From the NCBI GenBank assembly GCA_021772985.1, contig JAJFKX010000010.1:1-64000 (forward strand): 64,000 nucleotides of DNA. Direction: 5' to 3'. This stretch comes from Gammaproteobacteria bacterium (lineage in GTDB: Bacteria > Pseudomonadota > Gammaproteobacteria > Xanthomonadales > Wenzhouxiangellaceae). The notes below the pieces were generated by a model. That model worked only from the letters and a program-made list of their open reading frames with translations, was not told the origin of the DNA and did no database searches. The number at the start of each line of letters is the position of its first letter. The stretch's first letter is position 1. The translations under genes and the position numbers were made by a program. Of the stretch, positions 15,704 through 28,033 are shown piece by piece.

Positions 15704-16088
15704 AGTTTGTTCCTCGTCACTTACTCGCGATTATTTAACTGTTAACAATATAATCCTGAGATTATATTTCTGTAATGCCCTGTCACAGCATAGTTTGATA
15801 GCGGGTTACCTATGTTACTCAATCTGCGCGAATATGCATCTGCCACTGGTCATATCAGCTAAACAGCCAGCATTCTAGGCTTATCAGGCAAACATAGTAC
15901 ACATTCTGCGCTGTTTAGCGGTATTCAGTCAGCAAACGACAATCCTGCCGCTGCTGTAAATAGATATCAACATAGTTTAGGATCTTCATCCGTACCCGTT
16001 TTGACTGCGTGTGCCAGCTGGCACAGTCGTTTTTATCCTATCCATTGTATAGTAGACATCTTGTAAAAAGCCTTCGGGGATTATTCAT
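15704..16088. promoter_or_regulatory. Divergent control region between coiled-coil gene and qmcA
   Basis: These 385 bases hold no gene. The region separates the divergent three-gene AAA+ set and qmcA-nfeD and should carry promoters for both. A perfect 16-base palindrome TGTGCCAGCTGGCACA lies at 16010-16025, about 65 bases before qmcA, with a TATAGT hexamer at 16048-16053 nearby. The left part is AT rich (ATATAATCC... around 15747-15770). I see no riboswitch or small RNA gene. Confidence 0.5.
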
Positions 16089-17168
16089 ATGGCCGACATT
16101 CTTGAACTGTTTAGTGTTTTATCGATTGTTTTGGCGGTACTCGGGATTATTATCGTTTACCGCGCTGTCACCATTGTGACGCAGGGTTATGAGTACACCA
16201 TTGAACGTTTTGGCCGCTACCGGGATACATTTTCTCCGGGGTTTCATCTATTGGTTCCTTTTGTAGACCGCATCGGCCGCAAAATCAATATGATGGAACA
16301 GGTGCTGGATGTCCCCTCCCAGGAAGTGATTTCCAAAGACAATGCAGTGGTTACCGTGGATGGTGTGGTGTTTTTCCAGGTACTGGACGCTGCCAAAGCC
16401 GCTTATGAAGTAGCCCAGCTGGAGTATGCGGTTTTGAACCTGACCATGACCAATGTGCGTACCGTGCTGGGCGCCATGGATTTGGATGAATCCTTGTCCA
16501 AACGTGATGAAATCAATGCCCGCCTGCTGACAGTCGTGGATGAAGCCACTACTCCATGGGGAATTAAAGTTACCCGTATCGAAATCAAAGACATCAGCCC
16601 GCCAGCAGATTTGGTGCATTCCATGGCACGGCAAATGAAAGCTGAACGTAATAAACGCGCCGACATTCTGGAAGCGGAAGGTTTACGCCAGGCTGATATT
16701 TTGAAGGCAGAAGGCGAAAAACGGTCAGCGGTATTGGATGCTGAAGGCCGCCGGGAAGCCGCCTTTCGTGATGCTGAAGCCCGTGAGCGTCTGGCCGAAG
16801 CCGAAGCCAACGCCACCAGAATGGTTTCAACTGCTATTGCAGAGGGTGATGTACAGGCCATCAACTACTTTGTTGCACAGAAGTATGTTGAAGCATTGAA
16901 GGCTTTCGCCTATTCAGATCAACAGAAAACCTTACTGTTGCCTATGGAAGCCACCGGTATTCTGGGCAGCCTGGCTGGAATTACAGAGTTGGCTAAAGCG
17001 GTTAACAGCTCCAATAACGACGGCGGTAAACCCAAGCCGCCCAGTAAACCACGCCGTTCCGAATCAACCAACCCGGTTAATCCAAGGCAAGCCGTCGACA
17101 CATCGCAGGATGCTGGCTTTTCCTTACCTATATCCGGTTCCCCCGAGGGCACTAACCCATGGAGCTGA
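16089..17168 (+). CDS. qmcA: SPFH/stomatin-like membrane protein QmcA
   Basis: A 359-residue membrane-anchored SPFH (band 7) protein. An N-terminal membrane segment ([20 protein letters not shown], about 8-28) precedes the SPFH domain, with characteristic blocks [21 protein letters not shown] and [22 protein letters not shown] long helical stretch rich in Ala/Glu/Arg (about 185-250) drives oligomerisation. The C-terminal tail is Pro/Ser rich. Such proteins form membrane rings that scaffold proteases and lipid domains. It overlaps the nfeD start by ten bases, the usual SPFH-NfeD pairing. Confidence 0.9.
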   Translation: MADILELFSVLSIVLAVLGIIIVYRAVTIVTQGYEYTIERFGRYRDTFSPGFHLLVPFVDRIGRKINMMEQVLDVPSQEVISKDNAVVTVDGVVFFQVLDAAKAAYEVAQLEYAVLNLTMTNVRTVLGAMDLDESLSKRDEINARLLTVVDEATTPWGIKVTRIEIKDISPPADLVHSMARQMKAERNKRADILEAEGLRQADILKAEGEKRSAVLDAEGRREAAFRDAEARERLAEAEANATRMVSTAIAEGDVQAINYFVAQKYVEALKAFAYSDQQKTLLLPMEATGILGSLAGITELAKAVNSSNNDGGKPKPPSKPRRSESTNPVNPRQAVDTSQDAGFSLPISGSPEGTNPWS

Positions 17169-17614
17169 ACCTTTCTGATAGCCTGGTTTTCTGGCACTGG
17201 TTCATCGCTGCCGGTGTTCTGCTGATTATCGAAATGCTGATGCCAGTGTTCTTTTTTCTTTGGCTTGCAATAGCTGCTGCAGTTACCGGTCTAATTGTGT
17301 TGCTGGTTCCGGGTATGAATTCTGAATTGCAACTGATTATTTTCGGTGTTTTAAGTGTGGCCTCGATCCTGGCCTGGTGGAAGTTCCGCATACTTAGACC
17401 TAAATATCCAGAACGCTCTTTGCTAAATCGCCGTGGCCATCAATACATTGGGCGAACGTTTACTCTGGAAGCACCGATTGAAAACGGTATTGGCAAAATC
17501 CGCGTGGATGACTCCACCTGGAAAATTAACGGGACCGATTTACCCACCGGGCAGCAGATTAAGGTTGTTGATGTTGATGGTGTGGTGTTGCTTATCGAAC
17601 CGATAGTCAAATAA
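17159..17614 (+). CDS. NfeD-like membrane protein
   Basis: A 151-residue protein with two or three membrane segments ([20 protein letters not shown] and onward, about 15-75) followed by a soluble OB-fold ([30 protein letters not shown], about 95-150). This is the short NfeD type (NfeD1b, YbbK partner) that accompanies stomatin-like proteins. The ATG lies in the qmcA 3' end, so the two are translated as one unit. It is followed by a strong hairpin at 17708-17735. Confidence 0.9.
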   Translation: MELNLSDSLVFWHWFIAAGVLLIIEMLMPVFFFLWLAIAAAVTGLIVLLVPGMNSELQLIIFGVLSVASILAWWKFRILRPKYPERSLLNRRGHQYIGRTFTLEAPIENGIGKIRVDDSTWKINGTDLPTGQQIKVVDVDGVVLLIEPIVK

Positions 17615-17707
17615 GTCCAGATTTTATCAGCACAGGAACCTGTTGAATCAACCCGGAGTTGTTGGCGGATAATAATCCGCTGCTGCAAAGTTTCTACTGT
17701 AAATCTT

Positions 17708-17735
17708 AATACGCAGGTCTCATGACCTGCGTATT
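17708..17735. terminator. Bidirectional hairpin between nfeD and LVIVD protein gene
   Basis: AATACGCAGGTC and GACCTGCGTATT form a perfect 12-pair stem with a TCAT loop, between two convergent genes. There is no long T tract on either side, so termination in both directions is inferred from stem strength and position. Confidence 0.6.
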
Positions 17736-17745
17736 ACCAGAAATA

Positions 17746-19104
17746 TTAAGGTGCGACTGTTTCAAATGAATCGGAAAACGGCAGTGTTTCCCCACCCACA
17801 TCAGGCCGGACCAGGAAAAAACCCCGGTTAGAGTCGCTGACCAACACCAATCCACTGCGAAAGAACGGATAGACATTCCAGGCACCGCTGAAGCCGGTCC
17901 CGTCACCGGAGGGAAAGGTATCAAAAAAGGCTACTTCATCTAATTGTGCGTTGTCCAGGTCCGTTAATTCTAAAATTCTCAGTCCGCGACGGTAATTTGC
18001 CTGATAGGTATGATTTCCCAGGATGTATTGATTGTGGTCAATCGCAGGGCCGGCTGCTTCGGTAAATCCGTTGAGCACCGGATTGTCCAAATCACTCATA
18101 TCCCATACATAGGTGCGGGTGTTATGACCGAAGTTGCTTTCATCCCTTTCATCATCGACTACAAAAAATGCTTGATCTTCCGAGAACCAGCCTTGGTGGG
18201 TATAACCTGATCCCGCATAGCCCATGCGCCCGAGCTGCACTGGATTAGCTTTGTCAGTGACATCCACAACGGTTACCGTGTCTTCATTGCTTGCAACACA
18301 AATTTCACTGCCTTGATGGTCACTATCCGGACCATTGTAGGTAACGCATTGCACATCGTGGGTGTAACCATCACTGGAAAAACAACCGGCAAATGCTGGT
18401 TCGGCAGGTATGCTGATATCTATCATATGCAAGCCACCGTTGCAGGTATCACCGCCTATGGCATAGGCAAAACCCGTGTCTTCGTTGATGGCAATATTGT
18501 GCGACTCACCAAATCCGTCATAATCTGCAGTGGTGGTGAATGTGACCGGTGGATTGGTGACATCGCGTAAATTGGTTAAATCAAATACCTGCATACCATG
18601 TGGCCCGGCCAGATCAGCCACCATATAAGCATGATTCTGATAGGTTTTAATGTCGGACCAAACCCTATTGGCTACACCTGGCGGACGGGGCATATTACCC
18701 AGGTAAACCGGGTTAACCGGGTCTTCCAAACTGATAAACGAAACACCATTGGAACGACCGACAATGGCATATTCAATACCGGTTTCAGGATCTTCCCAGC
18801 CCCAGCTGTCACTGCCTGCGGAACCCGAGCCGCCAATTTCCGGTAACGGCAGATGCGAAACCAGACTGACATTTTGACACGGGAAAATATCGGCAAATCC
18901 ATTCTCACATGGGATTTCACCAGCTGGTCCAAAATACGGAATGGGGTTCGGGTCATGTGCATGGAGGGCCATTTTGACAAAGGCCGGATCCGGATGAGTT
19001 AGCGCTAATTCCGCTGCACGATCCGGGGTAAAACAAGCCCATGCACCGGCACTGGCGGCCAATGCAAAAGCGCTGTAAATTAGTCTATTGTGCTTCGAAT
19101 CCAT
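17746..19104 (-). CDS. Secreted choice-of-anchor B / LVIVD-repeat protein
   Basis: The ATG at 19104 is preferred over a TTG at 19128; it overlaps the end of the M14 gene by 20 bases. The roughly 452-residue product has a signal peptide (NRLIYSAFALAASAGAWA). The body is a beta-propeller-like series of LVIVD repeats (YAIVGRSNGVSFISLEDPVNPVYLGNM; IHNIAINEDTGFAYAIGG-type blocks; VTVVDVTDKANPVQLGRM). It ends in PFSDSFETVAP, a short acidic-aromatic tail shared with two other secreted proteins in this window. The choice-of-anchor B family has no defined enzyme activity. Confidence 0.85.
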   Translation of the reverse strand: MDSKHNRLIYSAFALAASAGAWACFTPDRAAELALTHPDPAFVKMALHAHDPNPIPYFGPAGEIPCENGFADIFPCQNVSLVSHLPLPEIGGSGSAGSDSWGWEDPETGIEYAIVGRSNGVSFISLEDPVNPVYLGNMPRPPGVANRVWSDIKTYQNHAYMVADLAGPHGMQVFDLTNLRDVTNPPVTFTTTADYDGFGESHNIAINEDTGFAYAIGGDTCNGGLHMIDISIPAEPAFAGCFSSDGYTHDVQCVTYNGPDSDHQGSEICVASNEDTVTVVDVTDKANPVQLGRMGYAGSGYTHQGWFSEDQAFFVVDDERDESNFGHNTRTYVWDMSDLDNPVLNGFTEAAGPAIDHNQYILGNHTYQANYRRGLRILELTDLDNAQLDEVAFFDTFPSGDGTGFSGAWNVYPFFRSGLVLVSDSNRGFFLVRPDVGGETLPFSDSFETVAP

Positions 19105-20770
19105 CACTAAAAAACTCTTCTGTATCAATTAAATTGAAAAAAACTGCGGTAGGCGAACCCGGTTGGCCGCTGCTATCGGTGGCCACCAAAAACAACGTAT
19201 GTTGTCCAGCATCTAAACCAGCTGTATTGATTTGTACAGTCAACGCCTCGGTGGTGGCATCAAAAGCGCCATCTTGTGCGTTAACCGGGAATGTTGCACC
19301 GCCAGCAAATGGTGGCACATCTATCGAATAAACCGCTGAAGCAATAGTCTGTACTGGTTCAGCCGGTTCCTGGTCGCCGGGCTGATTAATTTGCCTGCGC
19401 AGATCGCTGGCAGTTGCGGTAATATTCAACGGGTTGCCGCTACCGACTGGCGTTTCGGCACCTGATATATCGATAACTTCCGGCCCATTGGGCTCCTGAT
19501 AAGGTCGCCTGGCGGATTTGGCTGCTGCCAATAGTGAGGCTAAATTATCCGGCAGGATGGTATTTTCAAATGTGCTGCAGGCTTGCGCAAACGAGGTCCC
19601 CAGCTCATAAGTCAGTGCTGCTACACCCAGCTCACCATAGGCATAATCCGGCGTGGTACCAGCTGCCGTTCCAAGGCAGTCCTGACAGGCGGTGTAATCA
19701 TTAAAAAATGCCAGCTTGCGGGACAACCCACGTAAAGCTGCGTGATTACCTGAATTATCGGACACCGCTTCCCAGGGGAACAAAATTAATTCACTAAAGC
19801 TGTGTACTGAGATAAACAGTCCCGGGCTGTCTGCCGGTGCAGGCATGTTCAGATCATCGTTTGGACCAGGTCGGACATCAGGAAAAATACTATCAAGGTA
19901 ATTTTGAATGTTCTGGGTTTCCGGTTCAGATGCGCCACTGGGGCCCCGAAAGATATCGTTGCATGGATCACCGCTGGAACCACCTAAACCAAACAACACC
20001 TCATTATTACGGTTTAAATCAACGCCGCGGGCTTCCAATCCATTTTGTGGGCAAAATAACTCGTCGTCATTTTTGCGCTTGAAACGTGTTGCCGGCTGTT
20101 CTGCAATATCCCGGCCATCCGGGTTAACCTGCGGGACTATGTGTATTTCATTGTGATCCAGCAACCAGGTGATCTCCGGGTCTATGCCATATTGGCCAAC
20201 CAGCATTTCTGCAAAACGGGTGATCAGTTCAGCGGTCGTGTATTCACGTGCGTGCATCGCCGCCATTATCATAAAGCGGCTTTTGGGGAAACTGGAATTT
20301 CGATTGGTGATGACGATGACATTGACGTCAAATCCGGCACCGTTGTTGATCTTTTGCCAGCTATCGCCGATATCCATAAATTCGGCCAGATCAGGATTAT
20401 TCGCCGCCAGGTCTGATAAATCCGCAAAGGTTTCTGCAACCGTGCGATAACAGGAAAAACCGGGAATACCACTACCACCACGGATAGCCAGGCTGTCTAA
20501 TACCGTTTGTTGTGTCCGTGTATGGTTAATTTCCCAACGCAGCCCGGCAAGCTCCAGCAAGCGGGAATCACCGTCGGGTAGATATACTACAAAGCTGCCT
20601 TTTTCACGGTCCAGACCCCAGATATCCAGCTGTTCCCGAAACTTGCGAACCTGATCAGGATTGTCAAACCAAACATCCAGCACAGATCCTGCCGGTACTT
20701 GCGCGAGCGCAGTTATTGATGCACTTAACAGCATCAGCGCTACTAGTGCTTGCATAAATATTTGTCTCAT
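19085..20770 (-). CDS. Secreted M14 family zinc carboxypeptidase
   Basis: A 561-residue protein with signal peptide (MRQIFMQALVALMLLSASITALA). The M14 domain spans about 110-420. Zinc ligands are in AAMHAREYTTAELITRF (H-x-x-E) and SVHSFSELIL (H), with substrate Arg/Asn in GVDLNRNNEV and the catalytic Glu in LTYELGTSFAQ. The C-terminal 120 residues are a beta-rich, Ig-like domain, and the protein ends FFSDGFEAQ. It forms an operon with the LVIVD protein downstream, overlapping it by 20 bases. Likely an exported peptidase for peptide nutrition. Confidence 0.9.
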   Translation of the reverse strand: MRQIFMQALVALMLLSASITALAQVPAGSVLDVWFDNPDQVRKFREQLDIWGLDREKGSFVVYLPDGDSRLLELAGLRWEINHTRTQQTVLDSLAIRGGSGIPGFSCYRTVAETFADLSDLAANNPDLAEFMDIGDSWQKINNGAGFDVNVIVITNRNSSFPKSRFMIMAAMHAREYTTAELITRFAEMLVGQYGIDPEITWLLDHNEIHIVPQVNPDGRDIAEQPATRFKRKNDDELFCPQNGLEARGVDLNRNNEVLFGLGGSSGDPCNDIFRGPSGASEPETQNIQNYLDSIFPDVRPGPNDDLNMPAPADSPGLFISVHSFSELILFPWEAVSDNSGNHAALRGLSRKLAFFNDYTACQDCLGTAAGTTPDYAYGELGVAALTYELGTSFAQACSTFENTILPDNLASLLAAAKSARRPYQEPNGPEVIDISGAETPVGSGNPLNITATASDLRRQINQPGDQEPAEPVQTIASAVYSIDVPPFAGGATFPVNAQDGAFDATTEALTVQINTAGLDAGQHTLFLVATDSSGQPGSPTAVFFNLIDTEEFFSDGFEAQ

Positions 20771-20882
20771 GCTGGTCCGCTTTGTGGGTTCTTGACTGGT
20801 TGCGATGGTATTTTAAGGAACATCATCACCATCAGCGTCGTTATACTAACGCATCTATTGTCAAAACTGTAACTACACCGCT

Positions 20883-21791
20883 GTGCTTAACTTCCAACAA
20901 TTTATTCATCACTTGCAGGATTTCTGGGCTGACCAGGGTTGTGTTTTGGTACAACCTTTGGATTTACCGGTTGGTGCCGGTACTTTTCACCCAGCTACCT
21001 TTCTACGTGCAATTGGACCGGAACCATGGTCTGCTGCTTACGTTCAGCCCTGTCGGCGCCCCACTGATGGACGCTATGGTGAAAACCCCAACCGCCTGCA
21101 GCATTACTATCAGTTTCAAGTGGTGATGAAACCTTCACCTGAGAATATTCAGGATCTGTACCTGAAATCTCTGGAGGCCATTGGCATCAACACAAAGGTA
21201 CATGATATCCGGTTTGTGGAAGACAACTGGGAATCACCGACGCTGGGGGCCTGGGGTTTAGGCTGGGAAGTTTGGTTAAACGGTATGGAAGTTACCCAGT
21301 TCACCTACTTCCAGCAAGCAGGTGGTCTGGAGTGTAACCCGGTAATGGGTGAAATTACTTATGGCCTGGAACGCCTGGCCATGTATCTGCAAGACGTTGA
21401 CAGTGTTTATGATCTGGTTTGGGCGGAAACCCCGCAGCGAACCGTTACTTATGGTGATGTATTTCACCAAAATGAGGTGGAGCAATCACGGTATAACTTT
21501 GAAATAGCCAATACCGAGGCTTTGTTTGCTGCTTTTGATGAGTGCGAACGTACCTGCCAGGAACTGATTACAAACGAACTGCCGTTACCGGCCTATGAAC
21601 AGGTTTTGCTGGCCTCGCACAATTTCAATATGCTGGATGCACGGCACGCCATTTCTGTGACTGAACGACAACGTTTTATCCTGCGAGTTCGCAGTATGTC
21701 TAAAGCGGTGGCGGAAAAATATTACCAAAGCCGTGAAGCTCTGGGTTTTCCTGAGTTGCCGGATGGCTGTGACCAGGAGGCTGCAGCATGA
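20883..21791 (+). CDS. glyQ: Glycyl-tRNA synthetase alpha subunit
   Basis: GlyQ carries the class II catalytic core of the alpha2-beta2 glycyl-tRNA synthetase. The 302-residue length equals the family norm. Conserved blocks include [41 protein letters not shown] and [20 protein letters not shown]. The start is a GTG at 20883. The stop overlaps the glyS ATG (ATGA), giving translational coupling to the beta subunit. Confidence 0.97.
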   Translation: MLNFQQFIHHLQDFWADQGCVLVQPLDLPVGAGTFHPATFLRAIGPEPWSAAYVQPCRRPTDGRYGENPNRLQHYYQFQVVMKPSPENIQDLYLKSLEAIGINTKVHDIRFVEDNWESPTLGAWGLGWEVWLNGMEVTQFTYFQQAGGLECNPVMGEITYGLERLAMYLQDVDSVYDLVWAETPQRTVTYGDVFHQNEVEQSRYNFEIANTEALFAAFDECERTCQELITNELPLPAYEQVLLASHNFNMLDARHAISVTERQRFILRVRSMSKAVAEKYYQSREALGFPELPDGCDQEAAA

Positions 21792-23866
21792 GTGATTTGA
21801 TTGCTCCCCTACTGATTGAAATAGGTTGTGAAGAGCTGCCCGCTTTATCAGTATCCAAAATGGCCCGCGTTCTAGAAGATAATCTTTATAGTTTGCTTAA
21901 GGCCCACGAGCTAATTTCAGCATCCTCAGCTAAATTCAACTTTTATACGCCTAGGCGTTTGGCAGTTCGGGTTGAAGCTGTCCTTGGAGAATCTCCTGCT
22001 CAAACCAGTTTAAGACAGGGCCCCGCCGTTCAGGCTGCTTTTGATTCGGATGGCCAGCCAACACCCGCCGCTATAGGCTTTGCGCGCTCGGTCAATACTG
22101 ATGTAGATGCCTTACAGCGTATTGATACTCCAAAAGGTGAGCGACTGGCGTTTGAAGTAACTCAGCCTGGTCGGTCGCTGACAGATGTTTTACAGGAGCA
22201 TTTACCCGATATCATCAAGCAATTACCGATGCCTAAAACCATGCGCTGGGGAAACCATGCACACCGTTTTTTGCGCCCAGTACATTGGTTGGTTGCCATG
22301 CACGGTGAACAAACCTTACCGTTGAAACTATTTGATTTGGAGGCCAGCAACATAACTTACGGCCACCGCACTCATACAAGTGAGCCACTGGTCTTGCAAC
22401 ACGCAGATAACTATCAAAAATGTTTGCAAGACGGTTTTGTCATGGTTGACCCTAAAGCACGCAGAGCAAAGATTAAATCCCAAGTGGATTCACTTGCTGA
22501 AACAAAAACCTTAACTACGCTTTCTCCGCTAAACCTTCTGCTTGAAGTTGCCAATTTAGTTGAGTGGCCGGTTGCTGTGATGTGCAGCTTTGATGACGCT
22601 TTCCTAGAAGTACCAAAGGAAGCCTTAACATTAAGCATGCGATCACATCAAAAGTTTTTCCCTTTGTACCATCAAGGCAATCATGGTTTGAGCAATCAAT
22701 TCATTGCTATTGCTAATTTAGAAAGCCTGGATGTTGAGCAGGTTCGTATTGGTTACGAACGCGTTATCCGCCCGCGTCTGGCTGATGCCAAGTTTTTCTG
22801 GGACCAGGACCGGAAACAGTCTCTGGGATCTTTTTCAGATCGGTTAAGCTCAGTAACTTTTCAGCAAGATCTAGGCTCATTAGCCGATAAAGCGGGACGA
22901 ACAAAGCTTTTAGCAACAAAAATTGCTGAGAAGTTAAATATCGACAGTTATGTAGTTGCTCGGGCTGCTGAGCTTTCACTGTGTGATTTAATGACTGAAA
23001 TGGTTGGCGAATTTCCAGAGCTACAAGGAATAATGGGACGATATTATGCTTTGGAATATGGTGAGGATGCAGCCGTAGCAACAGCCATTGAAGAACATTA
23101 CCAACCAATAGCTGCCGGTTATTCGATTGCCTCCAGCGCTGCCGGAAAAATTCTGGCCATTGCCGAAAAAACAGATCGCTTGTTGGGCATTTTTGCAGCC
23201 GGCAAAAAACCAACCGGCAATAAAGATCCATTTGCATTACGCAGGGCCGCTTTAGGACTAATACGAACCCTGATTGAAGGCGAGCAGGAATTGGCTCTTG
23301 ACTGGTTGTTGCAAGCCGGCGCAGAGGTTTTAAGCAGCCAGATCATGGTATCCGCTGAGATCAGAGAGGAAGTGAGCCAGTTTGTCTATGACCGCCTGGA
23401 AGGATATCTGCCTGCTTCGGTGCAGTCTTTTCGGGCTGTGGCTGCCAAACAGATTGATAATCTGTTGGATTTTGCTGCCCGAACCCAGGCAGTGGAGGCT
23501 TTTTCCAGCCTCCCGCAAGCCGCAAGTCTTGCCGCCGCCAATAAACGCGCCAGCAACCTTTTGCGCAAAAATCCTTTACCGGAGTCTACTTCCATTTCAG
23601 AAGATAGCCTTAATATCGATGCAGAAGAGCTTCTTTTTGCCGAAATTAATAACGTTTCAGGATCTGTAAGCGAGGCTATGTCTCAACGAGATTATGCCTC
23701 TGCACTCAGCTCCCTGGCAGCTTTACAGACTCCGGTAGATCAGTTTTTTGAGGACGTGATGGTTATGGTGGACGACGATACTGTACGAAATAATCGGCTG
23801 GCGCTGCTGGCTAGTCTGCAATCTTTGTGCTGCCAGGTGGCTGATATTACCGAATTGGATGTATGA
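21788..23866 (+). CDS. glyS: Glycyl-tRNA synthetase beta subunit
   Basis: A 692-residue protein, the expected size. The N-terminus [19 protein letters not shown] is diagnostic, followed by [11 protein letters not shown] and [22 protein letters not shown]. The C-terminal DALR-like anticodon-binding region (about 560-690, [25 protein letters not shown]) is complete. It binds tRNA-Gly and completes the synthetase with GlyQ. Its stop overlaps the start of the small gene at 23863. Confidence 0.97.
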   Translation: MSDLIAPLLIEIGCEELPALSVSKMARVLEDNLYSLLKAHELISASSAKFNFYTPRRLAVRVEAVLGESPAQTSLRQGPAVQAAFDSDGQPTPAAIGFARSVNTDVDALQRIDTPKGERLAFEVTQPGRSLTDVLQEHLPDIIKQLPMPKTMRWGNHAHRFLRPVHWLVAMHGEQTLPLKLFDLEASNITYGHRTHTSEPLVLQHADNYQKCLQDGFVMVDPKARRAKIKSQVDSLAETKTLTTLSPLNLLLEVANLVEWPVAVMCSFDDAFLEVPKEALTLSMRSHQKFFPLYHQGNHGLSNQFIAIANLESLDVEQVRIGYERVIRPRLADAKFFWDQDRKQSLGSFSDRLSSVTFQQDLGSLADKAGRTKLLATKIAEKLNIDSYVVARAAELSLCDLMTEMVGEFPELQGIMGRYYALEYGEDAAVATAIEEHYQPIAAGYSIASSAAGKILAIAEKTDRLLGIFAAGKKPTGNKDPFALRRAALGLIRTLIEGEQELALDWLLQAGAEVLSSQIMVSAEIREEVSQFVYDRLEGYLPASVQSFRAVAAKQIDNLLDFAARTQAVEAFSSLPQAASLAAANKRASNLLRKNPLPESTSISEDSLNIDAEELLFAEINNVSGSVSEAMSQRDYASALSSLAALQTPVDQFFEDVMVMVDDDTVRNNRLALLASLQSLCCQVADITELDV

Positions 23867-24324
23867 AACGACCGCAGTTATTGATTCAACAACAATTGAT
23901 GCCAACCCGGCTCGAACTGTCTTCATACGCACGATTCGCCCCACTTTCCGGTTGGCATGTTGTGTTGCTTAACCAGCGCCCGACGGTGTGGCAACCCAGC
24001 CGCAACGCTGTGGATGAAGCATTAAAGCTACAGCGTCGGCAACAATTACTGCTCCAGGAGTATAACGTGGTATTGGCCGGTGCCTGGTTCTGGCAAGCGG
24101 GCCTATTGCGGCGTGTCCAGGCTGCGTATGAATCGCTAAGCAGTTATGTGGAACGTTACCCTAAAAGCCGGCATGTTTTACTTGCTTCTCGGAGCGAGCT
24201 GTTAAAATCAGCCCAACGTCTGGGTATGCCAATGCTGGCTGTCGGCGACAGCCCTCTACGTACCGCCCAAAACGTTGATAACTTACAATTGGCGATTGAG
24301 TCAGTCGCCAAAAATAAAATATAA
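23863..24324 (+). CDS. Degenerate GmhB-like HAD protein, probably non-catalytic
   Basis: A 153-residue product coupled to glyS by an ATGA overlap. In many gammaproteobacteria gmhB (heptose bisphosphatase) occupies this place. Here GWHVVLLNQ aligns by eye with the HAD block GWRVVVATNQ, and SELLKSAQRLGMPMLAVGDSP with the final HAD block that ends VGDSLRD. The catalytic N-terminal DxDG is replaced (LLIQQQLMP), and the zinc-binding Cys/His loop is absent. It therefore looks like a pseudo-enzyme descended from gmhB, still open and in frame. The assignment is by eye and moderate; otherwise a hypothetical protein. Confidence 0.45.
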   Translation: MKRPQLLIQQQLMPTRLELSSYARFAPLSGWHVVLLNQRPTVWQPSRNAVDEALKLQRRQQLLLQEYNVVLAGAWFWQAGLLRRVQAAYESLSSYVERYPKSRHVLLASRSELLKSAQRLGMPMLAVGDSPLRTAQNVDNLQLAIESVAKNKI

Positions 24325-24341
24325 GTTATTGATTTAATTAT

Positions 24342-26825
<2,484 letters not shown>

Positions 26826-26829
26826 TTAG

Positions 26830-27921
26830 TTATTGCTGCTCCAGTATCTGACCATGTTCCACGTGAAACACTTTGGAGGCATGCTCTGTTAATGTGCGCT
26901 GCTCTGCGGTCGTAATCCAGACCTGGGCCTGTGATTCTTTTAGCAGCTTCAATACTTTGCTGCTGTGCACCTCATCCAACTCGGAATATAAATCATCTAG
27001 CATAATGATTGGTGTTAGCTGGGTGCTGGACTTCCAGGTGGTTTGTTGGCTCAAAAGCAATAATAAAGCAGTCAGTTTCTGCTGACCTCTGGATAGCCAG
27101 CCACGCAGCTGCCGCTGTTGGTATTGCATGCCGATATCCGCTCTATGCGGACCTTGACGGGTATAACCGCTTTCCACATCTTTTGGTAACTCGTTGTGCA
27201 GTAACTCTGACAATGATTGTTCTGCTGGCCAACCACGATGGTAAATCAGCGTTGCATCAGGAATTTGTGGCTGCAACTGGTCTTTTAGCTCTGTGTATGC
27301 CTGTTGCAACTGTGTGAAAAAATGTAAGCGCATTTCATCCAGGTTTTCAGCTGCTTCAACAATTCCTGGCGTTAAACTGTGAATAACCTGATTAGCCACC
27401 TGTTCGCGGATGGCGCTGTTACGTTGACGCAATGATCGTTGATACCGCCGCCAGGATTGCAAATACTTTTGTTCCACGTGAAACACCCCCCAATCCAAAA
27501 AGGCCCGTCGTTGTTCCGGACCGCCACTTATCAATTCATGCGCGTTCGGTTCGAAAACAATCAATGGCAACTGTCTGGACAAGTCACCAAAACGTGTCAC
27601 TGTTTCTCCATTTATCCGTGCCTGCCATTGACTTCGGTCCCGTTCCAACCCAAGTTTGGTTAGCCCGGTTGTTGTCGCACCGTTAGTAGTGCTGGCAACT
27701 ATCCGGGCTGTGTTTTCGCCACGCGTGATCCAATCGTTGATTTTACGCGTACGAAAGGAGCGACCACGCCCAAGAATGTGGATGGCTTCCAATAGACTTG
27801 TTTTACCTGATCCATTGGCACCAGCAATTACATTAACGCCTGGTGCGGGATTCAGTTCTAGCTGTTTTAGATTGCGGACATTACTTATAGCCAACCGCTG
27901 TATGGCCAAGGATCTGGCCAT
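26830..27921 (-). CDS. recF: DNA replication and repair protein RecF
   Basis: A 363-residue SMC-like ATPase that loads RecA at gaps with RecO and RecR. Walker A is GANGSGKT at 34-41; the family block GRGRSFRTRKINDWI follows. The signature SRGQQKLTALLLLLSQ and the D-loop region PIIMLDDLYSELDEVHSSK are present. The gene also contains two perfect parS matches (26855-26870 and 27470-27485), which encode FHVE at both places. It lies between dnaN and gyrB as usual. Confidence 0.97.
   Translation of the reverse strand: MARSLAIQRLAISNVRNLKQLELNPAPGVNVIAGANGSGKTSLLEAIHILGRGRSFRTRKINDWITRGENTARIVASTTNGATTTGLTKLGLERDRSQWQARINGETVTRFGDLSRQLPLIVFEPNAHELISGGPEQRRAFLDWGVFHVEQKYLQSWRRYQRSLRQRNSAIREQVANQVIHSLTPGIVEAAENLDEMRLHFFTQLQQAYTELKDQLQPQIPDATLIYHRGWPAEQSLSELLHNELPKDVESGYTRQGPHRADIGMQYQQRQLRGWLSRGQQKLTALLLLLSQQTTWKSSTQLTPIIMLDDLYSELDEVHSSKVLKLLKESQAQVWITTAEQRTLTEHASKVFHVEHGQILEQQ
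26855..26870. promoter_or_regulatory. parS centromere site (ParB binding), within recF
   Basis: TGTTCCACGTGAAACA fits the widely conserved ParB recognition consensus TGTTNCACGTGAAACA at every position. It lies in the 3' part of recF. The parA-parB genes themselves are not in the window. Confidence 0.85.
27470..27485. promoter_or_regulatory. Second parS centromere site, within recF
   Basis: TGTTCCACGTGAAACA, identical to the site at 26855-26870 and 615 bases from it, in the same orientation. Two identical 16-base consensus matches in one gene near the origin are very unlikely by chance. Confidence 0.85.
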
Positions 27922-28033
27922 TGCGTCACAGGTGCTCTGTCAACATGGTAATGGTTTGGGTTTCTTCACAACCGTTCAGCAATACTGGAAAAGGGTGGCC
28001 ACGATCATATCTGAGAGTCAGACTCTGGTTAAA

